Positions 1 through 8,534 are shown, counted from the stretch's first letter. The stretch is DNA of 64,000 bases from Bog-473 sp963750075 (GCA_963750075.1 CAVVPG010000004.1:186001-250000); one strand, 5' to 3'. Notes: generated by a model from the letters alone, not told the origin. Numbers and translations are program-made.

Positions 1-478
1 CGCACCGGGAGCACCGGCCACCGCGCCCCAGAACGCCGGGCGCGACGACCGCATCCACCGTGTTCTCGGCCACCGACTCCACGACGGCGCGGGCGATCTC
101 GCCGGGGCCCAGCTCGCTCGGGTCGCGCCCGACCAGAGACGGCAACAGCCGGCGCGCCCCATCGAGGTCCTGCGCCTCGAGGGCCCGGCCCACGTCGACG
201 GCACTGGCGGCGAGCGCCCGCCCGGCGACGGCGGACGACGTCGCCAGCGCGGTGGAGCGCACCACGGCGCCGACGCCCAACCCGAGCGTGACGCCGACCA
301 GCGCGTGCAGGAGGCCCACTCCCCGCTCGTCGCGGTGGATGCGGCGCTCCAGCCCGGTCATGACCGTCGCGAAGAGCACGACCGGGTGGACGGCGGAGGG
401 TGGCTCGGGCAGCAGGCGGTCGAGGGCCAGGCCGGCCGCCGCAGCGAGCGGACGCGGCACGCCCCTGCCGCGGGTCAT
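1..478 (-). CDS. cbiB: CbiB/CobD adenosylcobinamide-phosphate synthase, partial, with apparent frameshift at the window edge
   Basis: Membrane amidase-type synthase that attaches aminopropanol phosphate to adenosylcobyric acid, giving adenosylcobinamide phosphate. About the first 147 residues read cleanly from an ATG at 478: a family-like start (LALDRLLPEPP, then HPVVLF) and then the conserved ESVAENT..DAVVAP segment. The ATG overlaps the cobS stop as ATGA, so it is translationally coupled as the last visible gene of the B12 operon. Oddity: after VVAP the frame gives GVLGRGG, while removing one base of the run around 35-40 restores AFWGAVAGAPGA, the sequence expected for CbiB. The gene is therefore frameshifted or carries a sequencing error, and its 3' end lies outside the window. 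Family identity is confident; intactness is not. Confidence 0.85.
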   Translation of the reverse strand, partial: MTRGRGVPRPLAAAAGLALDRLLPEPPSAVHPVVLFATVMTGLERRIHRDERGVGLLHALVGVTLGLGVGAVVRSTALATSSAVAGRALAASAVDVGRALEAQDLDGARRLLPSLVGRDPSELGPGEIARAVVESVAENTVDAVVAPGVLGRGGRCSRC

Positions 479-1191
479 CGTGCCGCCAGGGCCAACAGAC
501 CCACCGTCTCGCCGATGACGCCCATGGCGCCGAGCACGTCCCCGGTGTAGCCGCCGAGCCGGCGGAACGCGAACCAGACGACGCCGGCCATCGCGACGAC
601 CTCGACGCCAACGACCACGACGCCGCGGCTGCCGGCACCGACCGCGGCGAGAACGAAGGCGGCCGCCATGCCGTACGCGGCGACCCCATAACGCGAGGCT
701 GCCGAGTGGCCCTCGCCGACGAAGGCCGTTGCGGTTCCCCCGTCGGCATGGGCGTAGGGCAGCGAACGCGCCACCACGCCCATCATCGTGCGTGATCCGC
801 ACCACAGGCCGACGATCACCAGCGGGCGGGCGACGGTGACCGCCAACGCCGTCACCCGGAGCGACAGCACGAGGACGAGGGCGACGGCGCCGAACGCCCC
901 GATCCTCGGGTCGGCCATGATCTCGAGCCGCCGGGCCCGGCCCACGGCCGGCAAGAGGCCGTCGGCGGCATCGGCCAGGCCGTCGAGGTGCAGGCATCCA
1001 GTGATCGCCGCATCCACAGCCACGGCGACGACGGCCGCGACCGCGGCCGGCCACACACGTCCAGCCACCCACCATGCCGCGCCCACGAGGGCACCGACCG
1101 CGACGCCGGCGAGGGGGAACCACGACAGGGTGCGCTCGTTGGGCTCGGCGGCCCGCCCCAGCACGGTGAGGAAGGAGAGCGCTCGCCTCAC
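475..1191 (-). CDS. cobS: Adenosylcobinamide-GDP ribazoletransferase (cobalamin synthase)
   Basis: Integral membrane enzyme that joins adenosylcobinamide-GDP to alpha-ribazole (phosphate) to complete the nucleotide loop of cobalamin. The GTG start at 1191 gives 238 residues, close to the usual length of about 250. The hallmark HLDGLADAADG (residues 68-78) supplies the Mg-binding acidic cluster, and long Ala/Val-rich segments give several membrane spans. The longer open frame upstream is the shadow of cobU and was not used. The start overlaps the cobU stop (GTGA) and the stop overlaps the cbiB start (ATGA), so expression follows the riboswitch-led operon. Confidence 0.93.
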   Translation of the reverse strand: MRRALSFLTVLGRAAEPNERTLSWFPLAGVAVGALVGAAWWVAGRVWPAAVAAVVAVAVDAAITGCLHLDGLADAADGLLPAVGRARRLEIMADPRIGAFGAVALVLVLSLRVTALAVTVARPLVIVGLWCGSRTMMGVVARSLPYAHADGGTATAFVGEGHSAASRYGVAAYGMAAAFVLAAVGAGSRGVVVVGVEVVAMAGVVWFAFRRLGGYTGDVLGAMGVIGETVGLLALAAR

Positions 1192-1700
1192 GGGAGCGAT
1201 CCCGCCGGAGGGAGGAGCAGGGAGCGTCCGGCCACCACCAGGTAGACGCGATCGGCTGTGGCGGACACGGCGAGGTTGAGCGCGCCGAGGGCGTCCTGGA
1301 AGCGCCGCCCCGCCTCGGTGCTCGGGTGCACCGACAGGCCGACCTCTTCGGAGACGAGGACGGTGTCCCCGCCCCGCCGGCGCAGCGCATCGCACAGGGA
1401 TGAGCCGTCTGCCGACCCAACCGGGCCGGTGAGAGTACGCGCCACCCACGGCCCGAGCGAGTCCACCAGGACGGTCCCCGGCAACGTCGCCAGCAGGCCG
1501 GCCAGGTCGTCGCCCGCGTCCAGGGTGTCCCACCCCGGGGGACGCCGGCGGCGATGGGTCGCCACGCGCGCCTCCAGGTCGGCGTCGCCGGCGGGGACCA
1601 TGGTGGCGACGTAGGTCACCGGCGGCCCGTGGCCCGCCGCGAGATCCTCGGCCACCGCCGACTTGCCCGAACGCGTGCCACCGAGGACGAGGGTGATCAT
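1188..1700 (-). CDS. cobU: Bifunctional adenosylcobinamide kinase / cobinamide-phosphate guanylyltransferase
   Basis: Phosphorylates adenosylcobinamide and then transfers GMP to give adenosylcobinamide-GDP, the CobS substrate. The 170-residue protein opens with the CobU-type P-loop GGTRSGKS (residues 7-14) and later has VDSLGPWV, matching the conserved VD-L--W segment; its length is standard. The ATG at 1700 overlaps the cbiZ stop (ATGA) and the TGA stop overlaps the cobS GTG. The frame upstream of this ATG stays open back into the N-terminal half of cbiZ, because cbiZ carries a one-base insertion; see the cbiZ entry. Confidence 0.94.
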   Translation of the reverse strand: MITLVLGGTRSGKSAVAEDLAAGHGPPVTYVATMVPAGDADLEARVATHRRRRPPGWDTLDAGDDLAGLLATLPGTVLVDSLGPWVARTLTGPVGSADGSSLCDALRRRGGDTVLVSEEVGLSVHPSTEAGRRFQDALGALNLAVSATADRVYLVVAGRSLLLPPAGSLP

Positions 1701-2459
1701 GGTTTCGCCATCCCCGCCAGCAGGGCGGCGTACACGGCGCGCGCGGTCCGGCATCCGAACTCCGAGCGCGGCCCCCCGAAGGGCTCCGCCCTCCCCGACG
1801 GCGGGCAGAGCACGGTCACGGCATCCGACGCGGTGCCGGTGCCGGCCACCCCGGCGCTGAGCAGCGCCTGCACCTTGGCCTCGGTGACGGTGCACAACAG
1901 GTTGGCCAGGGCGGCGTCGGTGTGACGGACCGGCAGGAACACGACGATGTTCACCGTCCCCGGTGCCTGGGCCCGCGCCGCGTGCGGACGGTGCCTGGGC
2001 CGGCGCCGCGTGGGACGGTGCCTGGGCCGGCGCCGCGTGGGACGGTGCCTGGACCGGCGCCGCGTGGGACGGTGCCTGGGCCGGCGCCGCGTGGGACGGC
2101 GCGTGCGGGTCCGCTGCGTCCACGGGTGCCGCCGCCCACACGGGCCGCTCGAGGCCGACCGTGGCCTCGACCCGGACGCCGTCCTCCACGGCCGCCACCA
2201 CGGCGGCGACCCGAGCGGCCGTCAGCATCCCGACGCCGGGACCGGACAGGCCGAGCGCCGTGGCGACCTCGGCCACGTGCGCCCCGACGTCCCGACGTCC
2301 GTAGTCACGGGGCACCTGCGCGTTGACTACCCAGTCGCGCGACCCGATGCCGCCGCCGACGGGGGCCGTCGAGGCGGACACGAGCGGGGAGGCGAGGCGC
2401 CAGGCGAGCGCGGCCACGGCCGGCACGCCGTCGAACTCGTGCAGCTCCGCCGCGCTCAA
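1697..2459 (-). CDS. cbiZ: CbiZ adenosylcobinamide amidohydrolase, apparent +1 frameshift
   Basis: CbiZ cleaves the aminopropanol side chain of (pseudo)cobinamides so that salvaged corrinoids re-enter synthesis at cobyric acid. The N-terminal part starts at a TTG (2459) overlapping the cobO stop and contains APVGGGIGSRDWVVN and a following GVGMLTAA segment. The C-terminal part, in another frame and ending at 1697, reads NIVVFLPVRHTDAAL, TEAKVQALL and GTGTASDAV, all CbiZ hallmarks. Between them lies a linker of 9-residue repeats (SHAAPAQAP). The last DNA repeat has one extra base at 1985, which shifts the frame. Without it the two halves join as one protein of about 253 residues. With it the N-terminal frame runs without a stop into cobU. 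It may be a pseudogene, an engineered-looking fusion by chance, or a read error. Confidence 0.8.
1973..2105 (-). repeat. 27-bp tandem repeat inside cbiZ
   Basis: About five copies of a 27-bp unit (plus-strand core GGCGCCGCGTGGGACGGTG) follow each other with one or two substitutions, encoding the 9-residue unit S-H-A-A-P-A-Q-A-P. The unit is a multiple of three, so gain or loss of copies keeps frame. The copy nearest 1985 differs by one substitution and one inserted C (plus strand), which breaks the frame. It lies between the two conserved halves of CbiZ, so it is a flexible linker rather than part of the fold. Confidence 0.9.
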
Positions 2460-3040
2460 TACTCGATGCCCTTCATGGCACGGATGCCGCGCTCGTACGC
2501 GTGCTTCACCACCTTCATCTCCGTGACGGTGTCCGCGATGGCGACCAGCTCGGGCGGCGCGTCCCGGCCGGTCACGACGACGTTCGTCTTCGGGGCGCGA
2601 CCGACGATCCCCTCCACCACCTCGGCCGCCGAGACCCAGCCGTAGTTGACCACGTAGGTCAGCTCGTCGAGTATCAGCAGCTCGAACTCGCCCGAGGCCA
2701 GCTTCGCCTTGGCCACACCCCAGGCATGGATGTTCTTGGCCGCCGACTCGTCCAGATCGGTCGACTCCCAGGTGAAGCCGTCGCCCAGCGTCGACCAGTC
2801 CACACCGAGGTGCCGGGCCAGCTTCTGCTCGCCCACCTTCCAGTCGCCGCTCTTCATGAACTGCACGACGCCGACGCGCCAGCCCCGCGCCCATCCCCTC
2901 CCCATCACGCCGAACGCCGCCGTCGACTTGCCCTTGCCGTCGCCGGTGTTGATGACGACCACGGAGTCCACGCGCCGGCGCTCCGACGGGGACGCGTGCT
3001 CGGGCAGCGGCACCCGTTGGACCGGACCACCCACGCTCAT
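2456..3040 (-). CDS. cobO: Cob(I)yrinic acid a,c-diamide adenosyltransferase (CobA/BtuR family)
   Basis: Adds the 5'-deoxyadenosyl ligand to reduced corrinoids. The 194-residue protein has the P-loop NTGDGKGKSTA (residues 31-41), the QFMKSGDWKVGE segment and ILDELTYVVNYGW, all typical of CobA-type enzymes; length matches the family. Its ATG overlaps the stop of the upstream ABC ATPase gene (ATGA) and its stop overlaps the TTG start of cbiZ. In this operon it adenosylates corrinoids just imported by the BtuFCD-like transporter before CbiZ, CobU and CobS act on them. Confidence 0.95.
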   Translation of the reverse strand: MSVGGPVQRVPLPEHASPSERRRVDSVVVINTGDGKGKSTAAFGVMGRGWARGWRVGVVQFMKSGDWKVGEQKLARHLGVDWSTLGDGFTWESTDLDESAAKNIHAWGVAKAKLASGEFELLILDELTYVVNYGWVSAAEVVEGIVGRAPKTNVVVTGRDAPPELVAIADTVTEMKVVKHAYERGIRAMKGIEY

Positions 3041-3948
3041 TGCGCCTCCTTGTCGCCCAGGTCGCCGGGCAGGTGTACCGGCGCCGAGTCATCTTGGCGC
3101 GGCGGGGTCCGGCGGGGGGCGACCACCAGCTCGCCGTCGTCGGTGCGGATGATCCTCACGGCACAGCCGAAGGCGTCCCCGAGCACCCGCTCGTCGAGCA
3201 CCGCCGCCGGCGCGCCGAAGGCAGCCACCGAGCCGCCGGAGAGCAGGAGCAGGCGGTCGGCGAACTGGCCCGCCAGCGTGAGGTCGTGCATGGCGCTCAC
3301 GACGGTCAGCCCCCACTCGCGGCGGAGCTGGTCGACGATCTCGAGCGCCTCCACCCGATGCGACAGGTCCAGCGCGCTCGTCGGCTCGTCCATGAGGAGC
3401 ACCGGCGCCTCCTGGGCCAGGGCACGCGCCAGCACCACGCGCTGGCGCTCGCCACCCGACAGCGTCGACAGGTGCCGCTGCGCCAATTCGCCCAGCTCGA
3501 GTCGCTCGAGGAGGCGCATGCAGTGGGACAGGTCGCCACCCGACTCGACCGCGAGGTACGCGATGTGGGGTGTCCTCCCGAGCAGCGTGTAGTCGAACAC
3601 GGACATGTCCGGCGGGAGCTCGGGCGCCTGAGGCACGTAGGCGACCGAGCGCGCCCGCTGGCGACGGCCCATGGCCAGTGTCGGCTTCCCCCCGATGTGC
3701 ACCTCGCCCTCGTGCTGGACGAGGCCCACCAGGGCCCGGAGGAGGGTGGTCTTGCCGGCGCCGTTGGCCCCGATGAGCCCCACCCACTCACCGCGCCCGA
3801 CCGACGCGGTGACGGCGTCGACCGCGGCCCGACCACCGAAGCACACCGACACCGCGTCGAGCTGCACCATGGCGCCGCCCTCGGGAGCGTCGCCGTCCCG
3901 GCGGGCGCGGCGCTCGGCCAGGCGGATGACCGTCCCGAGCCGCGCCAT
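3037..3948 (-). CDS. btuD: ABC transporter ATPase, corrinoid (BtuD-like) type
   Basis: Cytoplasmic ATPase that powers the neighbouring permease. Read from ATG 3948 it has 303 residues: Walker A GANGAGKTT (60-68), Q-loop at YVPQAP, signature LSGGERQ, Walker B VLLMDEP, and H-loop in SAMHDLTLA. This is the FecCD/BtuCD importer ATPase pattern, with a C-terminal tail after VAPRRTPP. The start overlaps the permease stop (TGATG). A second ATG at codon 27 (MVQLDAV) would remove a charged N-terminal stretch and is an alternative start. Corrinoid specificity is inferred from the riboswitch and gene neighbours; a siderophore role would be the alternative from sequence alone. Confidence 0.9.
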   Translation of the reverse strand: MARLGTVIRLAERRARRDGDAPEGGAMVQLDAVSVCFGGRAAVDAVTASVGRGEWVGLIGANGAGKTTLLRALVGLVQHEGEVHIGGKPTLAMGRRQRARSVAYVPQAPELPPDMSVFDYTLLGRTPHIAYLAVESGGDLSHCMRLLERLELGELAQRHLSTLSGGERQRVVLARALAQEAPVLLMDEPTSALDLSHRVEALEIVDQLRREWGLTVVSAMHDLTLAGQFADRLLLLSGGSVAAFGAPAAVLDERVLGDAFGCAVRIIRTDDGELVVAPRRTPPRQDDSAPVHLPGDLGDKEAQ

Positions 3949-5048
3949 CAGGACTCCATGCCTCGGCCGGCGCGCTTGGAGACGAGCACCACGAGGAAGA
4001 ACGGGGCCCCGATGCAGGCCGTGACGACACCGATGGGCACCTCGGCGGGCGCCTGCGCCGTTCGGGCGATCAGATCGGCGCCGATCAGGAACGCCGCCCC
4101 TCCCACCATGGCGACCGGGAGAATGATGCGATAGCTGGCCCCCGCGGTCAGCCGGACGGTGTGGGCCACGATGATCCCGACGAAGCCGATCAGGCCGCTC
4201 ACCGACACGGCCGCCGCCGTGCCGAGCGTCGCCGCGGCGACGACGATGAGCCGCGTGCGGGCCGGGTGGATCCCGAGCGTGCCGGCTTCCTCCTCCCCGA
4301 CGCGGAGCACGTCGAGCATGCGCCGGTGGGCCAGCAGCACCGCCGCGCTCACCACGACGTAGGGGAGGATCAGCGTCACGTCGGACCACGATGCCACGGA
4401 AAAGCTGCCGAGGATCCAGTTGTAGATCTGGCGGATCTGCTCCTGGTCCCGCTGCTGGAGGTAGGTCTGGATGGCGGTGAGCAGCGCCGCCACCGCCACG
4501 CCGGCCAGCACGATGGACCGCCCCCAGGCGCGCCGCCCGCCGGCCACGCCGATCAGGTAGGTGGCGGCGACGGCCACCGAGCCGCCGACGAAGGCGAAGA
4601 CCGGCAGGAAAGCCGACGAGTCGCCGCCGTAGACGATCTCGATGGTGGCTCCCAGTCCGGCGCCGGCCGCGACGCCCAAGAGGTACGGATCGGCCAGCGG
4701 GTTCCGGAAGAGCCCCTGGTAGGCGGCCCCGCCGGCGGCCAGCATGGCGCCGACGATGCCCGCTAGCACGACCCGGGGGGCGCGCAGCTGCCACACGATG
4801 GCCTGGTCGATGGCGGGCGTGGTCGTGTGGAAGTGCAGCAGCGGCACGTGCGCCAGCAGCGTCCCGACGACCTGCGACGGCGAGACCGCCACCGGGCCCG
4901 TGCAGAGCGCGACGAGCGAGACGGCGACCATCAGCAGGCCCGCCACCGCCATCGGGACCCAGGTGTGCCGGACGCCCGGCCCGCGCAGGGCGGGCAGGAG
5001 GGAGGGCGGCGGCCCCAGGGCCCGGTCGGCGGGGGCCGTCGCGGTCAC
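3948..5048 (-). CDS. btuC: FecCD-family ABC permease, corrinoid import (BtuC-like)
   Basis: Multi-span inner-membrane permease of the vitamin B12/siderophore importer class. From the GTG at 5048 it has 366 residues with about ten hydrophobic segments. It carries the family patterns RAPRVVLAGIVGAMLA..GAAYQGLFRNPLADPYLLG, GRSIVLAGVAVAALL, and GFVGIIVAHTVRL near the ATPase-coupling loop. The much longer open frame upstream is the shadow of btuF and was rejected. The start overlaps the btuF stop (GTGA). It works with the adjacent binding protein and ATPase; substrate is inferred from operon context. Confidence 0.92.
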   Translation of the reverse strand: MTATAPADRALGPPPSLLPALRGPGVRHTWVPMAVAGLLMVAVSLVALCTGPVAVSPSQVVGTLLAHVPLLHFHTTTPAIDQAIVWQLRAPRVVLAGIVGAMLAAGGAAYQGLFRNPLADPYLLGVAAGAGLGATIEIVYGGDSSAFLPVFAFVGGSVAVAATYLIGVAGGRRAWGRSIVLAGVAVAALLTAIQTYLQQRDQEQIRQIYNWILGSFSVASWSDVTLILPYVVVSAAVLLAHRRMLDVLRVGEEEAGTLGIHPARTRLIVVAAATLGTAAAVSVSGLIGFVGIIVAHTVRLTAGASYRIILPVAMVGGAAFLIGADLIARTAQAPAEVPIGVVTACIGAPFFLVVLVSKRAGRGMES

Positions 5049-5995
5049 GACGTCCCGCCCACCGGATGCGCGTTCATCTCCGCGGCGACTTCGGAGAGGA
5101 GCACGACGATGCGCGGCCCCCACCGCGACGCGATGTCGTCGTTGAGACCGAGCACCCGTCCGTCCTTGACGGCGGCGAGGTTCGACCACCCGGGCCGGCT
5201 GGCGACGGTGGCGGGCGACTGCCCGCAGCACAGCGTGTCCGCGAGCAGGATGTAGTCGGGATTGGCCTTCAGGATGAACTCGCCACTGAGTTGGGGGTAC
5301 CCGCCGTTGGCGGCGGCGCCCTTGGCGGAGTCCGCGATGCTGCGCAGGCCGAGCAGGCCCAGCACCTGCCCGATGAACGTGCTCGACGCGGCGGAGTAGT
5401 AGGTCTGGTCGAGCTCGTAGTAGTAGGTCTCGTGGCGCGTCGGCTTGTGGACCGACGCCACGATCTGCGCGATCCGCCGCCTGATCATGCTCACCTCGGC
5501 GCGGGCCTGGGCCTCATGGCCGGTGAGGCGCCCCAACTCCACGAACTGCCCGTAGGCCTGCGAGAGGGTGGCCGCAGCCGGGTCGCTCACGACGGGGATG
5601 CCGAGCGCCCGCAGCTGCTTGTCCACACTGGTCGGCTCGTCCGACATCACCACCAGGTCGGGCTTGTAGGTGGCGATCGCCTCCACGTTCGGGTTGTTGC
5701 CGTCGAGCTGCGTGCGCGGCACACCCGGCGGATAGTCGGAGTTCAGGTCGACCGCTTTGACCTGGCTGCCGGCGCCGATGGCGTACAGCATCTCGGTCGT
5801 GGTCGGCGAGAGCGACACGATCGCCGTGGGCCTCGACGAGACGGTGACCGCCCCGTTGGCCGCATGGACCGTGACGGGGTAGGGCTTCGCTGCCGCTGAC
5901 GCTGCCTGTCCCGCTGGGATCAACCCCGCGGCGGCACAGAGCACGATTCCGGCAAGCGCTGGCAGGAGGGGGAACCCCCTGGGTCTGGTGAACAT
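5045..5995 (-). CDS. btuF: Periplasmic-type corrinoid-binding protein (BtuF-like)
   Basis: Substrate-binding component of the importer, 316 residues. It has a signal peptide (MFTRPRG, hydrophobic core to residue 25 or so, AxA-like cleavage near ASA). The mature part carries PTAIVSLSPTTTEMLYAIGAG, YKPDLVVMSDEP and GWSNLAAVKDGRVLGLNDDI, the fold signatures of the BtuF/FecB/TroA class. No clear lipobox cysteine is visible, so anchoring is uncertain in a Gram-positive host. It is the first gene after the cobalamin riboswitch and the stop overlaps the btuC GTG. Confidence 0.92.
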   Translation of the reverse strand: MFTRPRGFPLLPALAGIVLCAAAGLIPAGQAASAAAKPYPVTVHAANGAVTVSSRPTAIVSLSPTTTEMLYAIGAGSQVKAVDLNSDYPPGVPRTQLDGNNPNVEAIATYKPDLVVMSDEPTSVDKQLRALGIPVVSDPAAATLSQAYGQFVELGRLTGHEAQARAEVSMIRRRIAQIVASVHKPTRHETYYYELDQTYYSAASSTFIGQVLGLLGLRSIADSAKGAAANGGYPQLSGEFILKANPDYILLADTLCCGQSPATVASRPGWSNLAAVKDGRVLGLNDDIASRWGPRIVVLLSEVAAEMNAHPVGGTS

Positions 5996-6097
5996 TGGTC
6001 ATCCTCCATCGGTGCGGAGGACGAAGTGCGCCCGCTGCGACACCCGACGGGGGGTACCGAACGAACCGCCCTTCCTCCGAGGGACTGGTTGCGTTGA

Positions 6098-6225
6098 CCC
6101 AAGTCAGGCGTCTGGGCTCGCTCCCGTGCGGGAGCCTCACCATTGCGGGACAGCGCCGGATTCCGACCGGACTTCGCTGAACATGGGCCACCCCGGCCGA
6201 GGCCGGAACAGCCGCACCGTAGCGC
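6098..6225 (-). promoter_or_regulatory. Cobalamin (B12) riboswitch leading the btu-cob operon
   Basis: On the minus strand just upstream of btuF the RNA reads GAAGTCCGGTCGGAATCCGG, then GCGCTGTCCCGCAATGGTGAG, then a GC hairpin (GCTCCCGCACGGGAGC) and GCCCAGACGCCTGAC. These are the core of the AdoCbl riboswitch: the CCGGT..GAATCCGG pairing, the invariant GCTGTCCCGCAA and the AGACGCCTG B12-box end. About 100 bases separate it from the btuF ATG, where the expression platform must lie. It predicts shut-down of uptake and salvage when adenosylcobalamin is abundant. Boundaries are approximate; the 5' stem may extend to about 6250. Confidence 0.9.
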
Positions 6226-6350
6226 AGCGTCCCGACGGCCGTCGAGAGCACCGGCGGTTACCGCAGGTCGGGCGCGCCACGCCCGTTCTCCTTCCAGGGA
6301 ACGGGCCCGCCGGGGGGTGGGCACGGGCAAGGGCGCCGGGGGCGTCGGGT

Positions 6351-8534
6351 ATGCCGGCACAGCACCGCAAGCACAGGCAGTGGAACCAGCGGAGGCAGGG
6401 GGACGAACCTTCGATCGCCCGCTGGCGGGGCACCGTCCCGTGGCGCCTCGCCATGGGCACCGTGGCGATCGTGATCACGCTCTCGGCCTTCCTGGTGGCG
6501 CCGCTCGTCCCGGGCCAACGCGGTCCGACCCCCGTCGGGAGGTCGGCGCAGGACTTCGGGGCGGCCACGGCCGCGGCGGACACCGTGGCGCGGGACGACG
6601 CGTCGTCCTGGTCGCCCCAGCCGGCCGTCTACGGGACGGGCATGGTCCTCGTCCAGCCCGTCACCATGTCCGACGGCACGGTCCTGCGCGCCGACGTGTA
6701 CTTCCCGACCAAGCCGGGCACGAGCACGGCGGCGGCGGGGCTCTTCCCCGTCCTCCTGCAGCAGACGCCGTACGGGAAGGGATTCATCGTCGACGCGTCG
6801 GCGATCGCCAACACCGACGTCGACTACCTGGTCGACCGCGGGTACATCGTGGTCATCGCGGACGTGCGCGGGACGGGCGACTCGGGCGGGACCTTCGACC
6901 TGTTCGACCCGGTGCAGTCGACCGACGGCGCCACCCTGGTGCGCTGGGCGGCCCACCTGCCCGACGCCAACGGCGAGGTGGGCCTCTTCGGCGAGTCCTA
7001 CATGGGCATCAACCAGTTCCAGACGGTGGGGGCGGCCGGGCCGCACTCGCCGATCAAGGCGATCTTCCCGATCATCGCCGGGCACGACCTCTACGCGGAC
7101 ACCGTGACCCAGGGTGGCATCCCCGACGCCGAGTTCGCGGCGACCTACGTCGCCCTGCTGTCCGGCCTCAACCTCACCAACCCCGCGCTCCAGCCGTTGG
7201 TGGCGGCGGTACGCAGCGGCAACCCCCTGCTGCTGGCGTCCGGGCTGGCCGGGCTGGCGCCGACGGAGGCCGCGCACAGCCAGGTGCTCGTGTCGTTCCT
7301 CAAGCTCGTGCTCGCCGTCGAGACGGGGCAGGGCGCCGGCGCCTTCGACGACGACTACTGGGCGGCGCGCAGCCCGGCGCACGACCTGCCGGCGGTCGTG
7401 GCGGACAAGATCCCGGCCTTCCTCGTCGGCGGCTGGAACGACCTCTTCGAGTCCGGCGAGCCGCTCAACTACGTCGGCCTGCAGAACCTCTACGACGGGC
7501 GGCCGGCGGACGCCGCCATGACGCCCGACCAACCCGTCACGCCGCGGTACCAGCTGCTGATGGGGCCCTGGCAGCACGTGACCACCGGGACCGGCGTCGA
7601 CCTGTCCGCCCTCGAGCTCGAGTGGTTCGACACCTGGCTGCTCGGTGAGCGGACACCGATGGAGGCGACGACGACGCCGCTGCATCTCGCCATCTCGAAT
7701 TCGGGCGGCACGTGGGTCGACGCCGCCCGCTGGCCACTGCCCCCCGCCACCCCGACGGCGTACTACTTCGGCGCCGGGCGCAGCGGGAGCGACCCCCTGT
7801 CTCCCAACGACGGAGTGCTCACCCCGGCGCAGCCGACCGGGACGACGGCCTCGGACACGATCACCGACACCACCCTGTCGAGCCCGTGCGACATCCAGTC
7901 GGACCAGTGGGGCGCGGGAGCATTGGCGCTCGGCTTCCAGTCCCTCGACACCGACAACCCGTGCGACCTCGACGACGTCACGCTGGGCACCGGGCCTGGG
8001 GCGCTGACGTACACCACCGCGCCGTTCACGGCGCCACAGGTCGTGGCGGGCCCCATCGACGCCACCCTGTACGTCACTTCGACGGCAGCGGAGACGGAGC
8101 TGGCGGCGACGGTGGAGGCGGTCTCGCCGGGCGGGGACAGCGTGCCGCTCTCGTCGGGGGCGTTGGCCGGCTCGCAGCGGGCCCTGGACCCCGCGCGGAC
8201 CTGGACGGCGCCCGACGGCCTCCCGCTCCTGCCGGTCCACCCGCTCACCGAGGCCTCCCAGCAGCCCGTCGTGCTGGGCCAGATCACCCGCCAGGACATC
8301 GCGGTCTACCCGACCATGACCGAGCTGCCGGCGGGCTGGCGCCTCCGGGTGACGATCACGACGTCGGACACGCCCCATCTCTTCCCGTCGGTGGCGCAGC
8401 TGCCGCATCTCGTCGGCGGCATCTACCAGGTGGAGCGCAACGTCTGGTCCGCGTCCGTCCTCAACGTGCCCATCGCCCCGGCCCCGGCCTTCACCGACTC
8501 CTGCGGGAGCCTGTGCTCGCCGGCCGGGCCCTGA
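6351..8534 (+). CDS. Secreted CocE/NonD-family serine hydrolase (X-Pro dipeptidyl-peptidase-like)
   Basis: Alpha/beta hydrolase of the CocE/NonD class, 727 residues from ATG 6351. A basic N-terminus and the stretch MGTVAIVITLSAFLVAPLVPG form a signal peptide or anchor. The mature domain has VLLQQTPYGKGF, the oxyanion/aspartate region IADVRGTGDSGG, the nucleophile elbow GESYMG (Ser216) and GGWNDLFESGE. A C-terminal jelly-roll domain (DATLYVTSTAAETELAATVE) is typical of these esterases and peptidases. An open frame continues upstream to 5988, but there it overlaps the riboswitch in antisense, so 6351 or the internal ATG at 6453 is preferred. Natural substrate unknown: an ester, amide or proline peptide outside the cell. 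Confidence 0.85.
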   Translation: MPAQHRKHRQWNQRRQGDEPSIARWRGTVPWRLAMGTVAIVITLSAFLVAPLVPGQRGPTPVGRSAQDFGAATAAADTVARDDASSWSPQPAVYGTGMVLVQPVTMSDGTVLRADVYFPTKPGTSTAAAGLFPVLLQQTPYGKGFIVDASAIANTDVDYLVDRGYIVVIADVRGTGDSGGTFDLFDPVQSTDGATLVRWAAHLPDANGEVGLFGESYMGINQFQTVGAAGPHSPIKAIFPIIAGHDLYADTVTQGGIPDAEFAATYVALLSGLNLTNPALQPLVAAVRSGNPLLLASGLAGLAPTEAAHSQVLVSFLKLVLAVETGQGAGAFDDDYWAARSPAHDLPAVVADKIPAFLVGGWNDLFESGEPLNYVGLQNLYDGRPADAAMTPDQPVTPRYQLLMGPWQHVTTGTGVDLSALELEWFDTWLLGERTPMEATTTPLHLAISNSGGTWVDAARWPLPPATPTAYYFGAGRSGSDPLSPNDGVLTPAQPTGTTASDTITDTTLSSPCDIQSDQWGAGALALGFQSLDTDNPCDLDDVTLGTGPGALTYTTAPFTAPQVVAGPIDATLYVTSTAAETELAATVEAVSPGGDSVPLSSGALAGSQRALDPARTWTAPDGLPLLPVHPLTEASQQPVVLGQITRQDIAVYPTMTELPAGWRLRVTITTSDTPHLFPSVAQLPHLVGGIYQVERNVWSASVLNVPIAPAPAFTDSCGSLCSPAGP

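Noticed and set aside
1973..2105. Tandem repeat as a possible CRISPR array
   Set aside because: Units are directly adjacent without spacers and encode a protein linker.
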